A stretch of DNA of 64,000 nucleotides, taken from the NCBI GenBank assembly GCA_910574805.1, contig CAJTCV010000004.1, positions 184,786 to 248,785 of the forward strand, written 5' to 3'. Below are positions 44,393 to 54,241 of the stretch, piece by piece. How positions within the stretch are numbered: position 1 is the stretch's first letter; every line of letters begins with the position of its first letter. The position numbers and the translations under genes are program-made. The stretch is from Lachnospiraceae bacterium. GTDB taxonomy: Bacteria > Bacillota > Clostridia > Lachnospirales > Lachnospiraceae. A model generated the notes under the pieces. The model was not told the origin of the DNA and searched no databases. It saw nothing but the letters and a program-made list of their open reading frames with translations.

Positions 44393-46258
44393 ATGGCACT
44401 GGAAAAGATAGAGCAGATCAACGATATCAAGCAGATACCTCCGGAAGAGTATGAACTTCTGGCGCTGGAGATCCGGGATTTTCTGGTGGAAAAGATCAGC
44501 CGGACCGGAGGTCATCTGGCCTCCAATCTGGGGGTGGTAGAGCTGACCATGGCGCTGCATCTTTGTTTTGATCTTCCCAAAGACAAGATCATATGGGATG
44601 TGGGCCATCAGGCCTATACCCACAAGCTTCTGACCGGCAGAAAGTCCGGTTTTGACGGGCTGCGCAAATACGGGGGCATGAGCGGTTTTCCCAAGAGGAA
44701 GGAGAGCGACTGCGACTGTTTTGATACGGGACACAGTTCCACCTCCATCTCGGCAGGGATCGGTCTGGTGGCGGCCAGAGATCTTCTGGGCACGGATGAA
44801 TATGTGATCTCGGTCATCGGGGACGGGGCGCTGACCGGAGGCATGGCGTATGAGGCGCTGAATAATGCGTCCAGGCTCACGAAGAATTTCATCATTGTCC
44901 TGAATGACAACAACATGTCCATTGCGGAAAATGTGGGCGGTATGTCGGAATATCTCAACGGCCTTCGGACCAATGAAGTGTATACAAGCTTTAAGACCGG
45001 GGTGGAGCAGTCGCTGAACCGGATTCCCGGCGGCGTCCATCTGGCCAACCAGCTGAAGAAGACCAAGAGCGGCATCAAGCAGCTTCTGATCCCGGGGATG
45101 CTTTTTGAGGATATGGGGATCACTTATCTGGGACCGGTGGATGGGCATGACATTGGCCGTCTTCAGGATGTGTTCCGCAAGGCAAAGCGCGTCAAGGGGG
45201 CAGTTCTGGTGCATGTACTGACGAAAAAAGGCAAAGGGTATGCGCCGGCGGAGCGGCATCCGGCCAGATTTCATGGAGCAGAGCCCTTTGAGATCGAGAC
45301 GGGGATTCCAAGAAACAAGCGGAAGAAAGCCAATTATCAGGATGTGTTTTCCACCTGTATGGTGAAACTGGGACAGCGCCATGAGCATGTGGTGGCGATC
45401 ACGGCTGCCATGCCGGACGGGACTGGATTAAAACGTTTTAAAAACCTGTACCCGGAGCGTTTTTTTGATGTGGGCATTGCGGAGGCGCATGCGGTGACTT
45501 TTGCGGCGGGGTTGGCGGCAGGAGGACTTCGGCCTGTCTTCGCAGTCTATTCCTCTTTTCTCCAGAGAGCCTATGATCAGGTGCTTCATGACGTGTGCAT
45601 TCAAAATTTCCCGGTGGTATTTGCCATTGACCGGGCGGGGCTTGTGGGGAGCGACGGGGAGACCCATCAGGGGATCTTTGACCTGTCCTACCTGTCCAGC
45701 ATTCCCAACATGCATATTATGGCTCCGAAAAATAAATGGGAGCTTTCGGATATGCTGAAATTTGCCGTAGGTTTTGACGGCCCCATAGCCCTTCGCTATC
45801 CCAGAGGAGAAGCGTATGACGGGCTGCGGGACTTCCGAAAGCCCATTGTATACGGGAAGAGTGAATGGATTTATGAGGAAGAGGATATTGCGCTCCTGGC
45901 AGTGGGCAGCATGGTGAAGACAGCGGAGCAGGTGCGCAGGAAGCTGAAAGAGATCGGCTACAGCTGCAGTCTGGTCAATGCCAGATTCGTGAAGCCCGTC
46001 GATACCGGGATCCTGCAGGAACTTGCCGGAGAGCATAAGCTGTTTGTGACCATGGAGGAGAATGTCCGCAGCGGAGGTTACGGGGAGAAGGTTCTGGACT
46101 ATGTGACAGGGCAGGGACTCCCGGTGCAGGTTCTGAACATCTCCATTCCTGATGAATATGTGGAACACGGCAATGTGGACGCGCTCTATGAAGAGGTGGG
46201 CATCGATGCGGAATCCGTGATCAGAAGGATCATTGAGAAATATATATTGATCAGATAA
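44393..46258 (+). CDS. dxs: 1-deoxy-D-xylulose-5-phosphate synthase
   Basis: A 621-residue thiamine-diphosphate enzyme that condenses pyruvate and glyceraldehyde 3-phosphate, first step of the MEP isoprenoid pathway. TPP motif GDGALTGGMAYEALNNA; catalytic region IAEAHAVTFAAGLAAGG; C-terminal transketolase domain to IRRIIEKYILIR. Full length. Confidence 0.96.
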   Translation: MALEKIEQINDIKQIPPEEYELLALEIRDFLVEKISRTGGHLASNLGVVELTMALHLCFDLPKDKIIWDVGHQAYTHKLLTGRKSGFDGLRKYGGMSGFPKRKESDCDCFDTGHSSTSISAGIGLVAARDLLGTDEYVISVIGDGALTGGMAYEALNNASRLTKNFIIVLNDNNMSIAENVGGMSEYLNGLRTNEVYTSFKTGVEQSLNRIPGGVHLANQLKKTKSGIKQLLIPGMLFEDMGITYLGPVDGHDIGRLQDVFRKAKRVKGAVLVHVLTKKGKGYAPAERHPARFHGAEPFEIETGIPRNKRKKANYQDVFSTCMVKLGQRHEHVVAITAAMPDGTGLKRFKNLYPERFFDVGIAEAHAVTFAAGLAAGGLRPVFAVYSSFLQRAYDQVLHDVCIQNFPVVFAIDRAGLVGSDGETHQGIFDLSYLSSIPNMHIMAPKNKWELSDMLKFAVGFDGPIALRYPRGEAYDGLRDFRKPIVYGKSEWIYEEEDIALLAVGSMVKTAEQVRRKLKEIGYSCSLVNARFVKPVDTGILQELAGEHKLFVTMEENVRSGGYGEKVLDYVTGQGLPVQVLNISIPDEYVEHGNVDALYEEVGIDAESVIRRIIEKYILIR

Positions 46259-46273
46259 GGATAGAAGTGAGCT

Positions 46274-47089
46274 ATGAAGACGAGACTGGACGTTCTGATG
46301 GTGGAGCGGGGACTTGCAGAGTCCCGGGAGAAGGCCAAGGCGGTCATTATGTCAGGAAATGTATTTGTGGACGGAGAACGGGAGGACAAGGCAGGAGCTT
46401 CCTTTCCGGAGACTGCAGTGATTGAGGTGAAGGGAAATCCTCTGAAATACGTAAGCCGCGGGGGGCTGAAACTTGAGAAGGCAATGAAGCATTTTGATGT
46501 GGACCTTGCCGGAAAGGTCTGTATGGATGTGGGGTCCTCCACCGGGGGTTTTACGGACTGCATGCTGCAGAACGGGGCGGCAAAGGTGTACGCAGTGGAT
46601 GTGGGCACCGGGCAGCTGGCCTGGAAGCTCCGTCAGGATGAGCGGGTGGTCGTTATGGAGAAGACGAACATCCGCTATGTGACCAGGGAACAGATCCCGG
46701 AGCCGGTAGAGTTCGCATCCATAGATGTGGCGTTTATCTCTCTGACCAAAGTATTGAAGCCGGTGAAAGAGCTTCTGACACCTGCGGGGCAGGTGGTGGC
46801 GCTCATTAAGCCTCAGTTTGAGGCCGGGAGAGAGCAGGTGGGAAAAAAGGGCGTGGTGAGGGACAAAAAGGTCCATCTGGAGGTGATCGAGCGCGTGCTC
46901 GGGCACGCCTGCGGGCTTGGCTTTGAGGTTCTGGATCTGGATTTTTCACCCATCCGGGGGCCTGAGGGCAATATTGAATATCTGGCCCATCTGAAGAAGC
47001 ATGAGGAAGAAGCCGCCTGGGAGCAGAAAGCCATGGATCCGGCATCTGTTGTGGAGCGGGCGCACGAGGCGTTGCAGGGATACATATGA
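46274..47089 (+). CDS. tlyA: TlyA-family rRNA 2'-O-methyltransferase / hemolysin-like protein
   Basis: A 271-residue protein with an N-terminal S4 RNA-binding domain (RLDVLMVERGLAESREKAKA) and an FtsJ-like methyltransferase domain (VCMDVGSSTGGFTDCML, FASIDVAFISLTKVLKP, LIKPQFEAGREQVGKKG). Orthologues methylate ribosomal RNA. It overlaps the nadK start by 4 bases. Confidence 0.94.
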   Translation: MKTRLDVLMVERGLAESREKAKAVIMSGNVFVDGEREDKAGASFPETAVIEVKGNPLKYVSRGGLKLEKAMKHFDVDLAGKVCMDVGSSTGGFTDCMLQNGAAKVYAVDVGTGQLAWKLRQDERVVVMEKTNIRYVTREQIPEPVEFASIDVAFISLTKVLKPVKELLTPAGQVVALIKPQFEAGREQVGKKGVVRDKKVHLEVIERVLGHACGLGFEVLDLDFSPIRGPEGNIEYLAHLKKHEEEAAWEQKAMDPASVVERAHEALQGYI

Positions 47090-47934
47090 AAACATTTTAT
47101 ATCATCGCAAATACGGAGAAGGCGGAGAGTCTGAAGCTTTCTTATGAAATCGCGGAATATCTGACCGCCAGGGGAAAACAGTGCATGGTCCGCAGGCAGG
47201 AACAGGAACAGTCGGAGGCGCACAGCCAGCTCTCCACGGAGGAGGTGGAGGGAATCCTGGTGCTGGGCGGCGACGGGACGCTCCTTCGGGCAGCCCGGGA
47301 GCTGGCGGACCGGCGGATTCCTTTTCTGGGGATCAATATGGGACATCTGGGCTATCTGGCAGAGATCGAGGAACAGAATGTCCCCATGGCGCTGGAGAAG
47401 CTGATTGCGGACGAGTATACGGTGGAGGAACGGATGATGCTGTCCGGGCGCGTATATGTGGACGGGAGCTGTACGGAGCAGGATGTGGCGCTCAACGATA
47501 TCGTACTGAACCGTTTCGGCAATCTCCGGGTGGTGGACTACGAGGTCTATGTCAACGGCCAGTATCTCAATTCCTTCCGGGCGGACGGCATGATCGTATC
47601 CACGCCTACGGGCTCTACCGGTTACAGTCTGTCCGCCGGTGGCCCCATTATCTCTCCCACAGCCTCCATGCTGATGCTGACACCCATCTGTCCCCATACA
47701 CTGAATTCCAGAAGTATCGTGTTCTCCGGCGAGGACCGTATCCTGATCCGGATCGGGGAAGGCAGGAGGGGCGGCAGCGACGATGCATGCGTGACCTTTG
47801 ACGGCGATACCTGCGTGCAGCTGAAGACCGGGGATCATGTGGAGATACAAAGGTCCACGGAAGTGACCCGGATCCTGAAGATCAACCAGGTGAGCTTCCT
47901 GGAGGTACTCAGGAACAAGCTGAGCCGGAGCTGA
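47086..47934 (+). CDS. nadK: NAD kinase
   Basis: A 282-residue enzyme that phosphorylates NAD to NADP. GGDGTLLRAAREL is the nucleotide motif, followed by GINMGHLGYLAEIE, the NDIVLNR segment and TPTGSTGYSLSAGGPI. It is coupled to tlyA upstream and argR downstream, a conserved order in Clostridia. Confidence 0.96.
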   Translation: MKTFYIIANTEKAESLKLSYEIAEYLTARGKQCMVRRQEQEQSEAHSQLSTEEVEGILVLGGDGTLLRAARELADRRIPFLGINMGHLGYLAEIEEQNVPMALEKLIADEYTVEERMMLSGRVYVDGSCTEQDVALNDIVLNRFGNLRVVDYEVYVNGQYLNSFRADGMIVSTPTGSTGYSLSAGGPIISPTASMLMLTPICPHTLNSRSIVFSGEDRILIRIGEGRRGGSDDACVTFDGDTCVQLKTGDHVEIQRSTEVTRILKINQVSFLEVLRNKLSRS

Positions 47935-47948
47935 TAAAGGAGGTGCCC

Positions 47949-48413
47949 ATGAAACGAAAAAGACACGAGAAGATCATAGAACTGATCGAAAGGTATGACA
48001 TAGAGACACAGGAGGAGCTGGCGGACCATCTGGTGGAGGAAGGCTTTCAGGTGACGCAGGCTACGGTGTCCAGAGATATCCGGGAGCTGAAGCTCTCCAA
48101 GGTGCCGGGAAGAGAAGGACGCCAGAAATATGTGCTCCTGAACAATCAGCAGCATCAGATGGCGGAAAAATATGTGGGGATTCTGCGGGAGGCGTTTATC
48201 TCCATGGACCGCGCCCAGAATATCCTGGTGGTGAAGACCGTCTCGGGTATGGCCATGGCAGCAGGGGCGGCGCTGGACAGCATCGGCTGGAAGGAGATCG
48301 TCGGCTGTATCGCCGGGGATGACACGGTGATGTGTGCCATCCGTACGGCGGAGGATACGGAGACGGTCATGGCAGAGCTGCGCAAGATTGTTAAAAAACA
48401 GACAGATCTTTGA
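47949..48413 (+). CDS. argR: arginine repressor
   Basis: A 154-residue protein from the ATG at 47949, with AAGGAGGT just upstream; a GTG two codons earlier is in frame. N-terminal winged helix (ETQEELADHLVEEGF, TQATVSRDIRELKLSKV) and C-terminal oligomerisation/arginine-binding domain (GWKEIVGCIAGDDTVMCAIR). Confidence 0.95.
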   Translation: MKRKRHEKIIELIERYDIETQEELADHLVEEGFQVTQATVSRDIRELKLSKVPGREGRQKYVLLNNQQHQMAEKYVGILREAFISMDRAQNILVVKTVSGMAMAAGAALDSIGWKEIVGCIAGDDTVMCAIRTAEDTETVMAELRKIVKKQTDL

Positions 48414-48427
48414 TTTGAGGTGAGAGA

Positions 48428-50119
48428 ATGCTGCTTCATTTACATGTAAAGAATCTTGCCCTGATCCGGGAGACGGAGATCGATTTCTCGCCGGGGCTTA
48501 ACATACTGACCGGTGAGACCGGTGCGGGCAAATCTATCCTTATCGGTTCCATGACCATGGCGCTGGGGGGGAAGGTGTCAAAAGAGATGCAGAGAGACGA
48601 CGCGGATCATGCCCTGGTGGAGCTTGTTTTCTCTGTGGACCAGCCGGAGCTTCTTGAGAGGCTTAAGGAGCTGGATATTCCGGTGGAGGACGGCGAGCTT
48701 GTCCTGTCCCGGAAGATCTCCGGGGGACGCAGTATCTGCAGGCTGAACGGGGAGACGGTCAGTACTGCAGTGCTCAGAGAGGTCTCTGCCAGGCTGATCG
48801 ACATCCATGGACAGCATGAGCATCAGTCTCTTCTGAACAAAAAGAAGCATCTGGAGATCCTGGACGCTTATGCTCATGAAGAGCTCTCCCCGGTGCTTTT
48901 TACGCTGGAGGAAAGCTATCGCAGATGCCGGGAGCTGGCAAAAGAGCTGGAGGAGTCCCGGACGGATGACAGCGCCAGAGCCAGAGAGCAGTCACTGCTG
49001 GAATTTGAAATAAACGAGATCGAGGAAGCAGAGCTGAAGGACGGAGAGGACGAGCTCCTGGAGCAGTCCTACCGGAAGATGGTGAACAGTCGGAACATCA
49101 TGGAGGCGCTCACGCTGGTACAGAGTCTCTGCGCCGGGGGGGAGATCTCCGCGTCGGAGCAGACCGGGCGGGCCTGCCGGGAGCTGGGAAATGCCCTCAG
49201 ATACGATGAGGAGCTGGAAGCCCTGAACAGCCAGCTGCAGGAGATCGACGGGCAGCTGCAGGATTTTGTGAGAGATCTGGAGGACTATATGGAAGGTCTC
49301 CCGTTTTCCGAACAGGAGTTCCGGGAGACGGAGGAACGGCTGAACCTGATCAATCATCTGAAGGCCAAATACGGGCAGACGGTGGCGGAGATCCGGGAAT
49401 ATCAGGAGGAACGCCGGAAACGCCTGGATATGCTGGTAAATTACGAACAGCATATGGAGAAGCTCCAGAAGGAATACGAGAAGGCGTCCGGGGAGCTGGA
49501 GGGGCACTGCTTGGAAGCTCACAGACTCCGGGTAGAGGCCGCGGGAAGACTGACGGTGCTCATGAAAGAGCAGCTGGGAGAGCTGAATTTCCTGGATGTA
49601 CAGTTTGAGATTGCGGTGAACGATACCGGGATCCCCTCCGGAAGCGGCCGGGACGATGTGGAATTTCTGATCTCCACCAATCCGGGGGAACCCCTGAAGC
49701 CTCTGGGAAGGATCGCTTCCGGTGGAGAGCTGTCCAGAGTCATGCTGGCGATCAAGACAGTGATGGCGGATCAGGATGAGATCCATACGGTGATCTTCGA
49801 TGAGATCGACGCGGGGATCAGCGGGCGTACGGCCCAGAAAGTGTCGGAGAAGCTGTCGCTCATCGGAAGAAGCCGTCAGGTCATCTGTATCACCCATCTG
49901 GCGCAGCTGGCGTCCATGGCGGACAGTCATTACTGCATCGAGAAGCAGGCAGTGGACGGCAGTACCGAGACCCGGATCCGGAAGCTCTCCGGAGAGGAGA
50001 TCACAGAAGAGCTGGCCCGGATCCTGGGCGGAGCAAGGATCACGGACGCGGTCCGGTGGAACGCCATGGAGATGAAACGCCTGGCGCTGGAATTTAAAAA
50101 GAAAACAGGAAAAACCTGA
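48428..50119 (+). CDS. recN: DNA repair protein RecN
   Basis: A 563-residue SMC-like ATPase acting early in double-strand break repair. Walker A GETGAGKSILIGSM, a long central coiled coil (about 160-380), signature SGGELSRVMLAIK, Walker B VIFDEIDAGISG. Full length; precedes spoIVB as in most spore-forming Clostridia. Confidence 0.96.
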   Translation: MLLHLHVKNLALIRETEIDFSPGLNILTGETGAGKSILIGSMTMALGGKVSKEMQRDDADHALVELVFSVDQPELLERLKELDIPVEDGELVLSRKISGGRSICRLNGETVSTAVLREVSARLIDIHGQHEHQSLLNKKKHLEILDAYAHEELSPVLFTLEESYRRCRELAKELEESRTDDSARAREQSLLEFEINEIEEAELKDGEDELLEQSYRKMVNSRNIMEALTLVQSLCAGGEISASEQTGRACRELGNALRYDEELEALNSQLQEIDGQLQDFVRDLEDYMEGLPFSEQEFRETEERLNLINHLKAKYGQTVAEIREYQEERRKRLDMLVNYEQHMEKLQKEYEKASGELEGHCLEAHRLRVEAAGRLTVLMKEQLGELNFLDVQFEIAVNDTGIPSGSGRDDVEFLISTNPGEPLKPLGRIASGGELSRVMLAIKTVMADQDEIHTVIFDEIDAGISGRTAQKVSEKLSLIGRSRQVICITHLAQLASMADSHYCIEKQAVDGSTETRIRKLSGEEITEELARILGGARITDAVRWNAMEMKRLALEFKKKTGKT

Positions 50120-50179
50120 CAGTAATTTTGGATGGATTTATGCAAACACTAAAGAAAAAAGTGTGAAAGGTGTGGCTGC

Positions 50180-51316
50180 ATGAACCGTCTAAAAATATAT
50201 CGTGCCTGCCTGTCCGCTGCCCTTCTTTTTTCGATCCTTCTGATGTTTTTCTATGTCAGATGGTATATGAAGACGCAGGTTCCGGATGTGGTCAGAGTGG
50301 GCATGGGGGATGAACAGACGCTGGATCTGGGCCTTAAGGAAGTGTCCGTCCGGGTGGTGGAGAGAAAGAGGGTGATTCCGGGAGGAATCCCCATCGGGAT
50401 CTACCTGGAGACCGAAGGAGTCTATGTGGTGGGGACGCAGGAGGTGGAGTCTGAGGACGGGCTGAGCTATGAACCTGCCTGGCAGGTGGTGCAGACCGGA
50501 GACTATATCCTGGCAGTCAACGGCAGAAAGATCCATGACAAGGATGAGCTGATTGCCTGTGTACAGGCGAACCGTTCCGATATCATGATCCTGAAGCTTC
50601 TCCGGGGCCGGGAAGTGATCCAGGTCCGGCTGAATGCCGTGCGGACCAGAGAAGAGGATTACAAACTGGGCATCTGGGTGAAGGATGATATCCAGGGTAT
50701 CGGGACACTTACTTATATTACAGATGATCTGCAGTTCGGCGCCCTGGGACACGGAATCACAGATACAGACACCGGAGAACTGCTGGAGACCTCCGGCGGT
50801 TCTCTGTACGATACGAATATTCTGGAGATCATAAAGGGAGAGCGGGGGACGCCGGGAGAGATCAGCGGTATGATCACTTATTCCGACCGGCATGTCAGAG
50901 GACTGATCCGGAAAAATACTTCCGCAGGGATCTTCGGTTCCATCGATCAGAAGATCAGAGACGAGCTGGATTCGGAATATGTGGAGGTGGGATTCAAGCA
51001 GGAGATCCGGCGGGGGCCGGCGCTGATCCGAAGCTGCGTATCCGGCGAGTGCAGGTCATACCAGATCCAGATCCAGGAGATCCGGCTGAATGAAGATGAT
51101 GTAAACAAAGGAATGGTATTTCAGGTGACGGATCCGGAGCTTCTGGAGCTGACCGGCGGCGTGATCCAGGGGATGAGCGGTTCGCCGATCCTGCAGAACG
51201 GAAAGCTGATCGGAGCAGTGACCCATGTATTTGTCAACGATCCCACAAGAGGCTACGGGATCTTTGCGGAGACCATGGTCAGCGAAGGAGAAGGTACGGA
51301 GGATTCCGGGAGGTGA
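50180..51316 (+). CDS. spoIVB: SpoIVB sporulation signalling serine protease (S55)
   Basis: A 378-residue protein with one N-terminal membrane helix (ACLSAALLFSILLMFFYV), a PDZ domain (about 105-180, GDYILAVNGRKIHDKDELI) and the S55 protease domain with His in ALGHGITD and Ser in GMSGSPILQNG. It cleaves SpoIVFA to trigger pro-sigma-K processing. It marks the host as a sporulator. spo0A usually comes next but is not found here. Confidence 0.95.
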   Translation: MNRLKIYRACLSAALLFSILLMFFYVRWYMKTQVPDVVRVGMGDEQTLDLGLKEVSVRVVERKRVIPGGIPIGIYLETEGVYVVGTQEVESEDGLSYEPAWQVVQTGDYILAVNGRKIHDKDELIACVQANRSDIMILKLLRGREVIQVRLNAVRTREEDYKLGIWVKDDIQGIGTLTYITDDLQFGALGHGITDTDTGELLETSGGSLYDTNILEIIKGERGTPGEISGMITYSDRHVRGLIRKNTSAGIFGSIDQKIRDELDSEYVEVGFKQEIRRGPALIRSCVSGECRSYQIQIQEIRLNEDDVNKGMVFQVTDPELLELTGGVIQGMSGSPILQNGKLIGAVTHVFVNDPTRGYGIFAETMVSEGEGTEDSGR

Positions 51317-51320
51317 GAGA

Positions 51321-51845
51321 ATGAAAAGTCCCATGACGACGCTGTGTTATCTGGAGCAGGACAACAGCTATCTGATGATGCACAGAATCAAAAAGGAACA
51401 TGATATCAATGAAGGAAAGTGGATCGGAGTCGGAGGACATTTTGAGCCCGGGGAGAGCCCGGAGGAATGCCTTGTAAGGGAGGTGAGGGAGGAGACCGGC
51501 CTCACACTGACCTCCTGGAGATTCCGGGGACTGGTGACCTTCACCGCAGATGCGTGTCTGACAGAATATATGTGTCTGTATACGGCGGATGGCTTCGAGG
51601 GAACGCTCCTGGAGGACTGCCGGGAAGGGGTCCTTCAATGGGTGCCCAGAGAACAGGTCCTGGATCTGAAGCTCTGGGAAGGCGACCGGGTGTTCTTAAA
51701 GCTCCTGACAGAGGAGGCGCCTTTTTTCTCACTGAAGCTGTCCTATGTAAAGGACTGTCTGGTGGAATGTGTGCTGAATGGAATCACACTGGATCCGAAG
51801 CAAGCAACCGGTATTTCTTCGCCGGAATGCCCGTCTCTTTTTTGA
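51321..51845 (+). CDS. Nudix hydrolase (8-oxo-dGTP diphosphatase type)
   Basis: A 174-residue protein from the ATG at 51321, behind GGGAGGTGAGAG and 4 bases after spoIVB. The Nudix box is complete: GHFEPGESPEECLVREVREE then TGL. The opening TTLCYLEQDNSYLMMHR fits MutT-type 8-oxo-dGTP diphosphatases. Its last 62 bases overlap the convergent AraC gene. Confidence 0.9.
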   Translation: MKSPMTTLCYLEQDNSYLMMHRIKKEHDINEGKWIGVGGHFEPGESPEECLVREVREETGLTLTSWRFRGLVTFTADACLTEYMCLYTADGFEGTLLEDCREGVLQWVPREQVLDLKLWEGDRVFLKLLTEEAPFFSLKLSYVKDCLVECVLNGITLDPKQATGISSPECPSLF

Positions 51846-52629
51846 AAACCCGGCAGAAATAGTTATAGTCGGAGAAACCCGTCTGCGCGGCGACCTGGCT
51901 GATCGTCAGGTCGGTCTGCTTCAGAAGTTCTTTCGCTTTTTCCATGCGCAGTTTTTTTATATAGGCAGCGATGCCCATACCCAGATATTTCTCACAGGAG
52001 GCATACAGTTTGCTGCGGCTGATGTGAAGACCGGCAGCGATCTGTGCGGCGGTCAGGTCCTCTGCCAGGCGGGGACGCAGGTGCTCGTCCAGATTTCTGG
52101 TGAAATTCTGCCGGCGGGTGTACATAAGGCGTTTCAGGTGTACATAAAAGGTACAGGCCTCCAGGATCCGGGCCGCGGCCCGGATCTGTTCGGTGCTCTT
52201 CCTGGTGATGTCAAGACAGGGTGAGGGATCGGTATCCGCAGGCAGTCCGCAGTCCGCAAATGTATTTTTTATCATGGCTGTCAGTTCTTCGTCATCCCGG
52301 GTGTCCGTGATCTGGCCGAACATGATATAGCCCATGAGGATGCCGTTATCCATGAGCGGTGCTGTGGCTTCGATCAGCCCGGCATGGCAGTGATAGAGGA
52401 TCATTCGTCCGGTTTTCTGACAGTGCCGGAAGGACTGGAGGTTGCTTTCCATGCATCGCTGGCGGCAGAGGGGCGTATTCTGCAGCTTCTGGCAGAAGGG
52501 GCAGTGGGAGGGCGGGCAGGCGATGAGTTCATTGCCGTCGGTGTCAAAGATCACGATCTTGATTCCGGTCAGGAGATGAAAATCCTTCAGCAGTGCGTTC
52601 AGTTCTTCGGTGTCCAGGTGTGTGAGCAT
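51784..52629 (-). CDS. AraC-family regulator with PocR sensory domain
   Basis: A 281-residue protein. Residues 5-165 form a PocR domain (LLTGIKIVIFDTDGNELIAC, four or more Cys in CPFCQKLQNTPLCRQRCMES, MGYIMFGQIT). The C-terminal 100 residues are a double helix-turn-helix AraC domain (TAAQIAAGLHISRSKLYASC, ISQVAAQTGFSDYNYFCRVF). It is divergent from the sugar operon at 52827 and probably activates it on sensing a small substrate. PocR proteins in other bacteria respond to propanediol. Confidence 0.9.
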   Translation of the reverse strand: MLTHLDTEELNALLKDFHLLTGIKIVIFDTDGNELIACPPSHCPFCQKLQNTPLCRQRCMESNLQSFRHCQKTGRMILYHCHAGLIEATAPLMDNGILMGYIMFGQITDTRDDEELTAMIKNTFADCGLPADTDPSPCLDITRKSTEQIRAAARILEACTFYVHLKRLMYTRRQNFTRNLDEHLRPRLAEDLTAAQIAAGLHISRSKLYASCEKYLGMGIAAYIKKLRMEKAKELLKQTDLTISQVAAQTGFSDYNYFCRVFKKETGIPAKKYRLLASDPV

Positions 52630-52826
52630 GAGAAAACTCCTTTCTGTGGATGGATGATAATAAGCGCTGTTCTGCTATGGGAACAGTATACAGCAGACGG
52701 CAAAAATGGTAAATATATTTAGAAAAAAAGACAAATTTACAGTTTTCTGGATGAAATTATCTATCATCGGACACGCAGAAAGGGTATGATGGAGATAAGA
52801 ATAAATCAGACAGGGGGATAAGAGAG

Positions 52827-54221
52827 ATGAGATTTGCACTGTATTTTGGAAACCGGGGATTTATGCCGGCAGAGCTGATCGAGGGCGCCAGAAAGGATAT
52901 GGTGGAAGCGGTCACGGAGGCGGGATATGAGTATCTGATCATGGATCGGGATGCGACCCGCTACGGCGCGGTGGAGACGAGAGACGAAGGGCGGATCTAC
53001 GCCCGGTGGCTCATGTCCCATAAGGGAGAATATGACGGAGTGATCCTGTGCCAGCCCATCTTTATCGACGAGAACGGAGCGATCACGGCGCTGCAGGATG
53101 CGGGGGTGCCGATCCTCATGCAGGCATATCCCGATGAGATCGGGAAGATGGATTTTGCTCACCGGAGAGATGCGTTCTGCGGAAAATTCTCGGTGACGGA
53201 CGTATTTGAACAGTATCAGGTGCCGTATACGGTTATGACGCCCCATGTGGTCCATCCGCTGTCGGAGGCATTTGCACAGAATCTGCATGACTTTGCGGCC
53301 ATCTGCCGGGTGGTGAACGGTATGAAGCGTTTTACCATCGGATGCATCGGCGCGCGGACGACGGCGTTCAAGACCGTCCGGTTTGATGAGATCACCATGC
53401 AGAGGCACGGCATCAATGTGGAGTCCTTCGACCTTTCAGAGCTGTTTGAACTGGTACGGGCCAAAAAAGATGAGGATGAGGCTGTAAAACGGAAACGGAA
53501 GGTTCTGGAAGGCTATACGGACTTCTCGGGAGTGCCGGAGGAGAAAAAACAGATGCTGGCAAAGATCAGCGTGGTCATTGATGAATACATAGAGAGCTAT
53601 CATCTGGATGCCGTTGCCCTGCGTTGCTGGAATGAGATGGAGACGTATCTGAGAGTGTGTCCCTGCGTGCTGCTCAGCGAGCTGAATGACAGAGGAATCG
53701 TGGCGTCCTGTGAGATCGACATGTGTTCTGCCATCACCATGCGGGCGCTGCAGCTTGCCACAGAAGGACCTGCGGCGTGTCTGGACTGGAATAACAATTA
53801 TGGTGAGGATCCTGATAAGGTAATCCTGTTCCACTGCGGCTCTACGGCGCAGAAACTGATGAAGGAAAAGGGGAAAGTGACTTCTCACAAGATGTTCGAT
53901 AAGGAGGATCCGGGCAGCGGATTCGGAACCAATGAAGGAAGAATCGGGGCATTTCCCATGACTTACAGCAACTGTAAGACAGAGAATGGAAAAATCACGG
54001 TCTATGTGAGCGAAGGGGAATTTACGGAGGATGAGATTGAAGCGGAATTTTTCGGCTGCGGCGGTGTGGCCCGGATCCCGAATCTGCAGAGGAAGCTTAT
54101 CCGTCTGGCCAGAGGAGGCTTCAAGCACCATACAACGGTAGCCAGAGGACATGTAAAACATATTCTGGAGGAGGCCTTCCGGTATTATCTGGGGTACGAT
54201 GTGGTCTCGGTTGATGATTGA
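52827..54221 (+). CDS. L-fucose/L-arabinose isomerase family sugar isomerase
   Basis: A 464-residue protein with the fucose/arabinose isomerase fold. Early GEYDGVILCQPIFIDENGAI, middle CWNEMETYLRVCPCVLLSELND and GIVASCEIDMCSAITM, and a late RIPNLQRKLIRLARGGFKHH segment carry the metal-binding acid and His residues expected for the family. It should convert an aldose to a ketose. It is the first gene of an operon with a kinase, an aldolase and an epimerase; the sugar is unknown. AGAGATGAG lies close to the ATG. Confidence 0.85.
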   Translation: MRFALYFGNRGFMPAELIEGARKDMVEAVTEAGYEYLIMDRDATRYGAVETRDEGRIYARWLMSHKGEYDGVILCQPIFIDENGAITALQDAGVPILMQAYPDEIGKMDFAHRRDAFCGKFSVTDVFEQYQVPYTVMTPHVVHPLSEAFAQNLHDFAAICRVVNGMKRFTIGCIGARTTAFKTVRFDEITMQRHGINVESFDLSELFELVRAKKDEDEAVKRKRKVLEGYTDFSGVPEEKKQMLAKISVVIDEYIESYHLDAVALRCWNEMETYLRVCPCVLLSELNDRGIVASCEIDMCSAITMRALQLATEGPAACLDWNNNYGEDPDKVILFHCGSTAQKLMKEKGKVTSHKMFDKEDPGSGFGTNEGRIGAFPMTYSNCKTENGKITVYVSEGEFTEDEIEAEFFGCGGVARIPNLQRKLIRLARGGFKHHTTVARGHVKHILEEAFRYYLGYDVVSVDD

Positions 54222-54241
54222 TAAGAAAGGCGGGATGGTGT

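Noticed and set aside
43301..45388. A 695-codon open frame on the minus strand
   Set aside because: It runs antisense to xseB, ispA and dxs, which are certain; it is Pro/His/Gln-rich like other shadow frames.
52640..52826. Sigma-A promoter for the sugar operon
   Set aside because: TATGAT near 52787 could be a -10 box but no -35 box is at the right distance; an activator-dependent promoter is possible but not shown.
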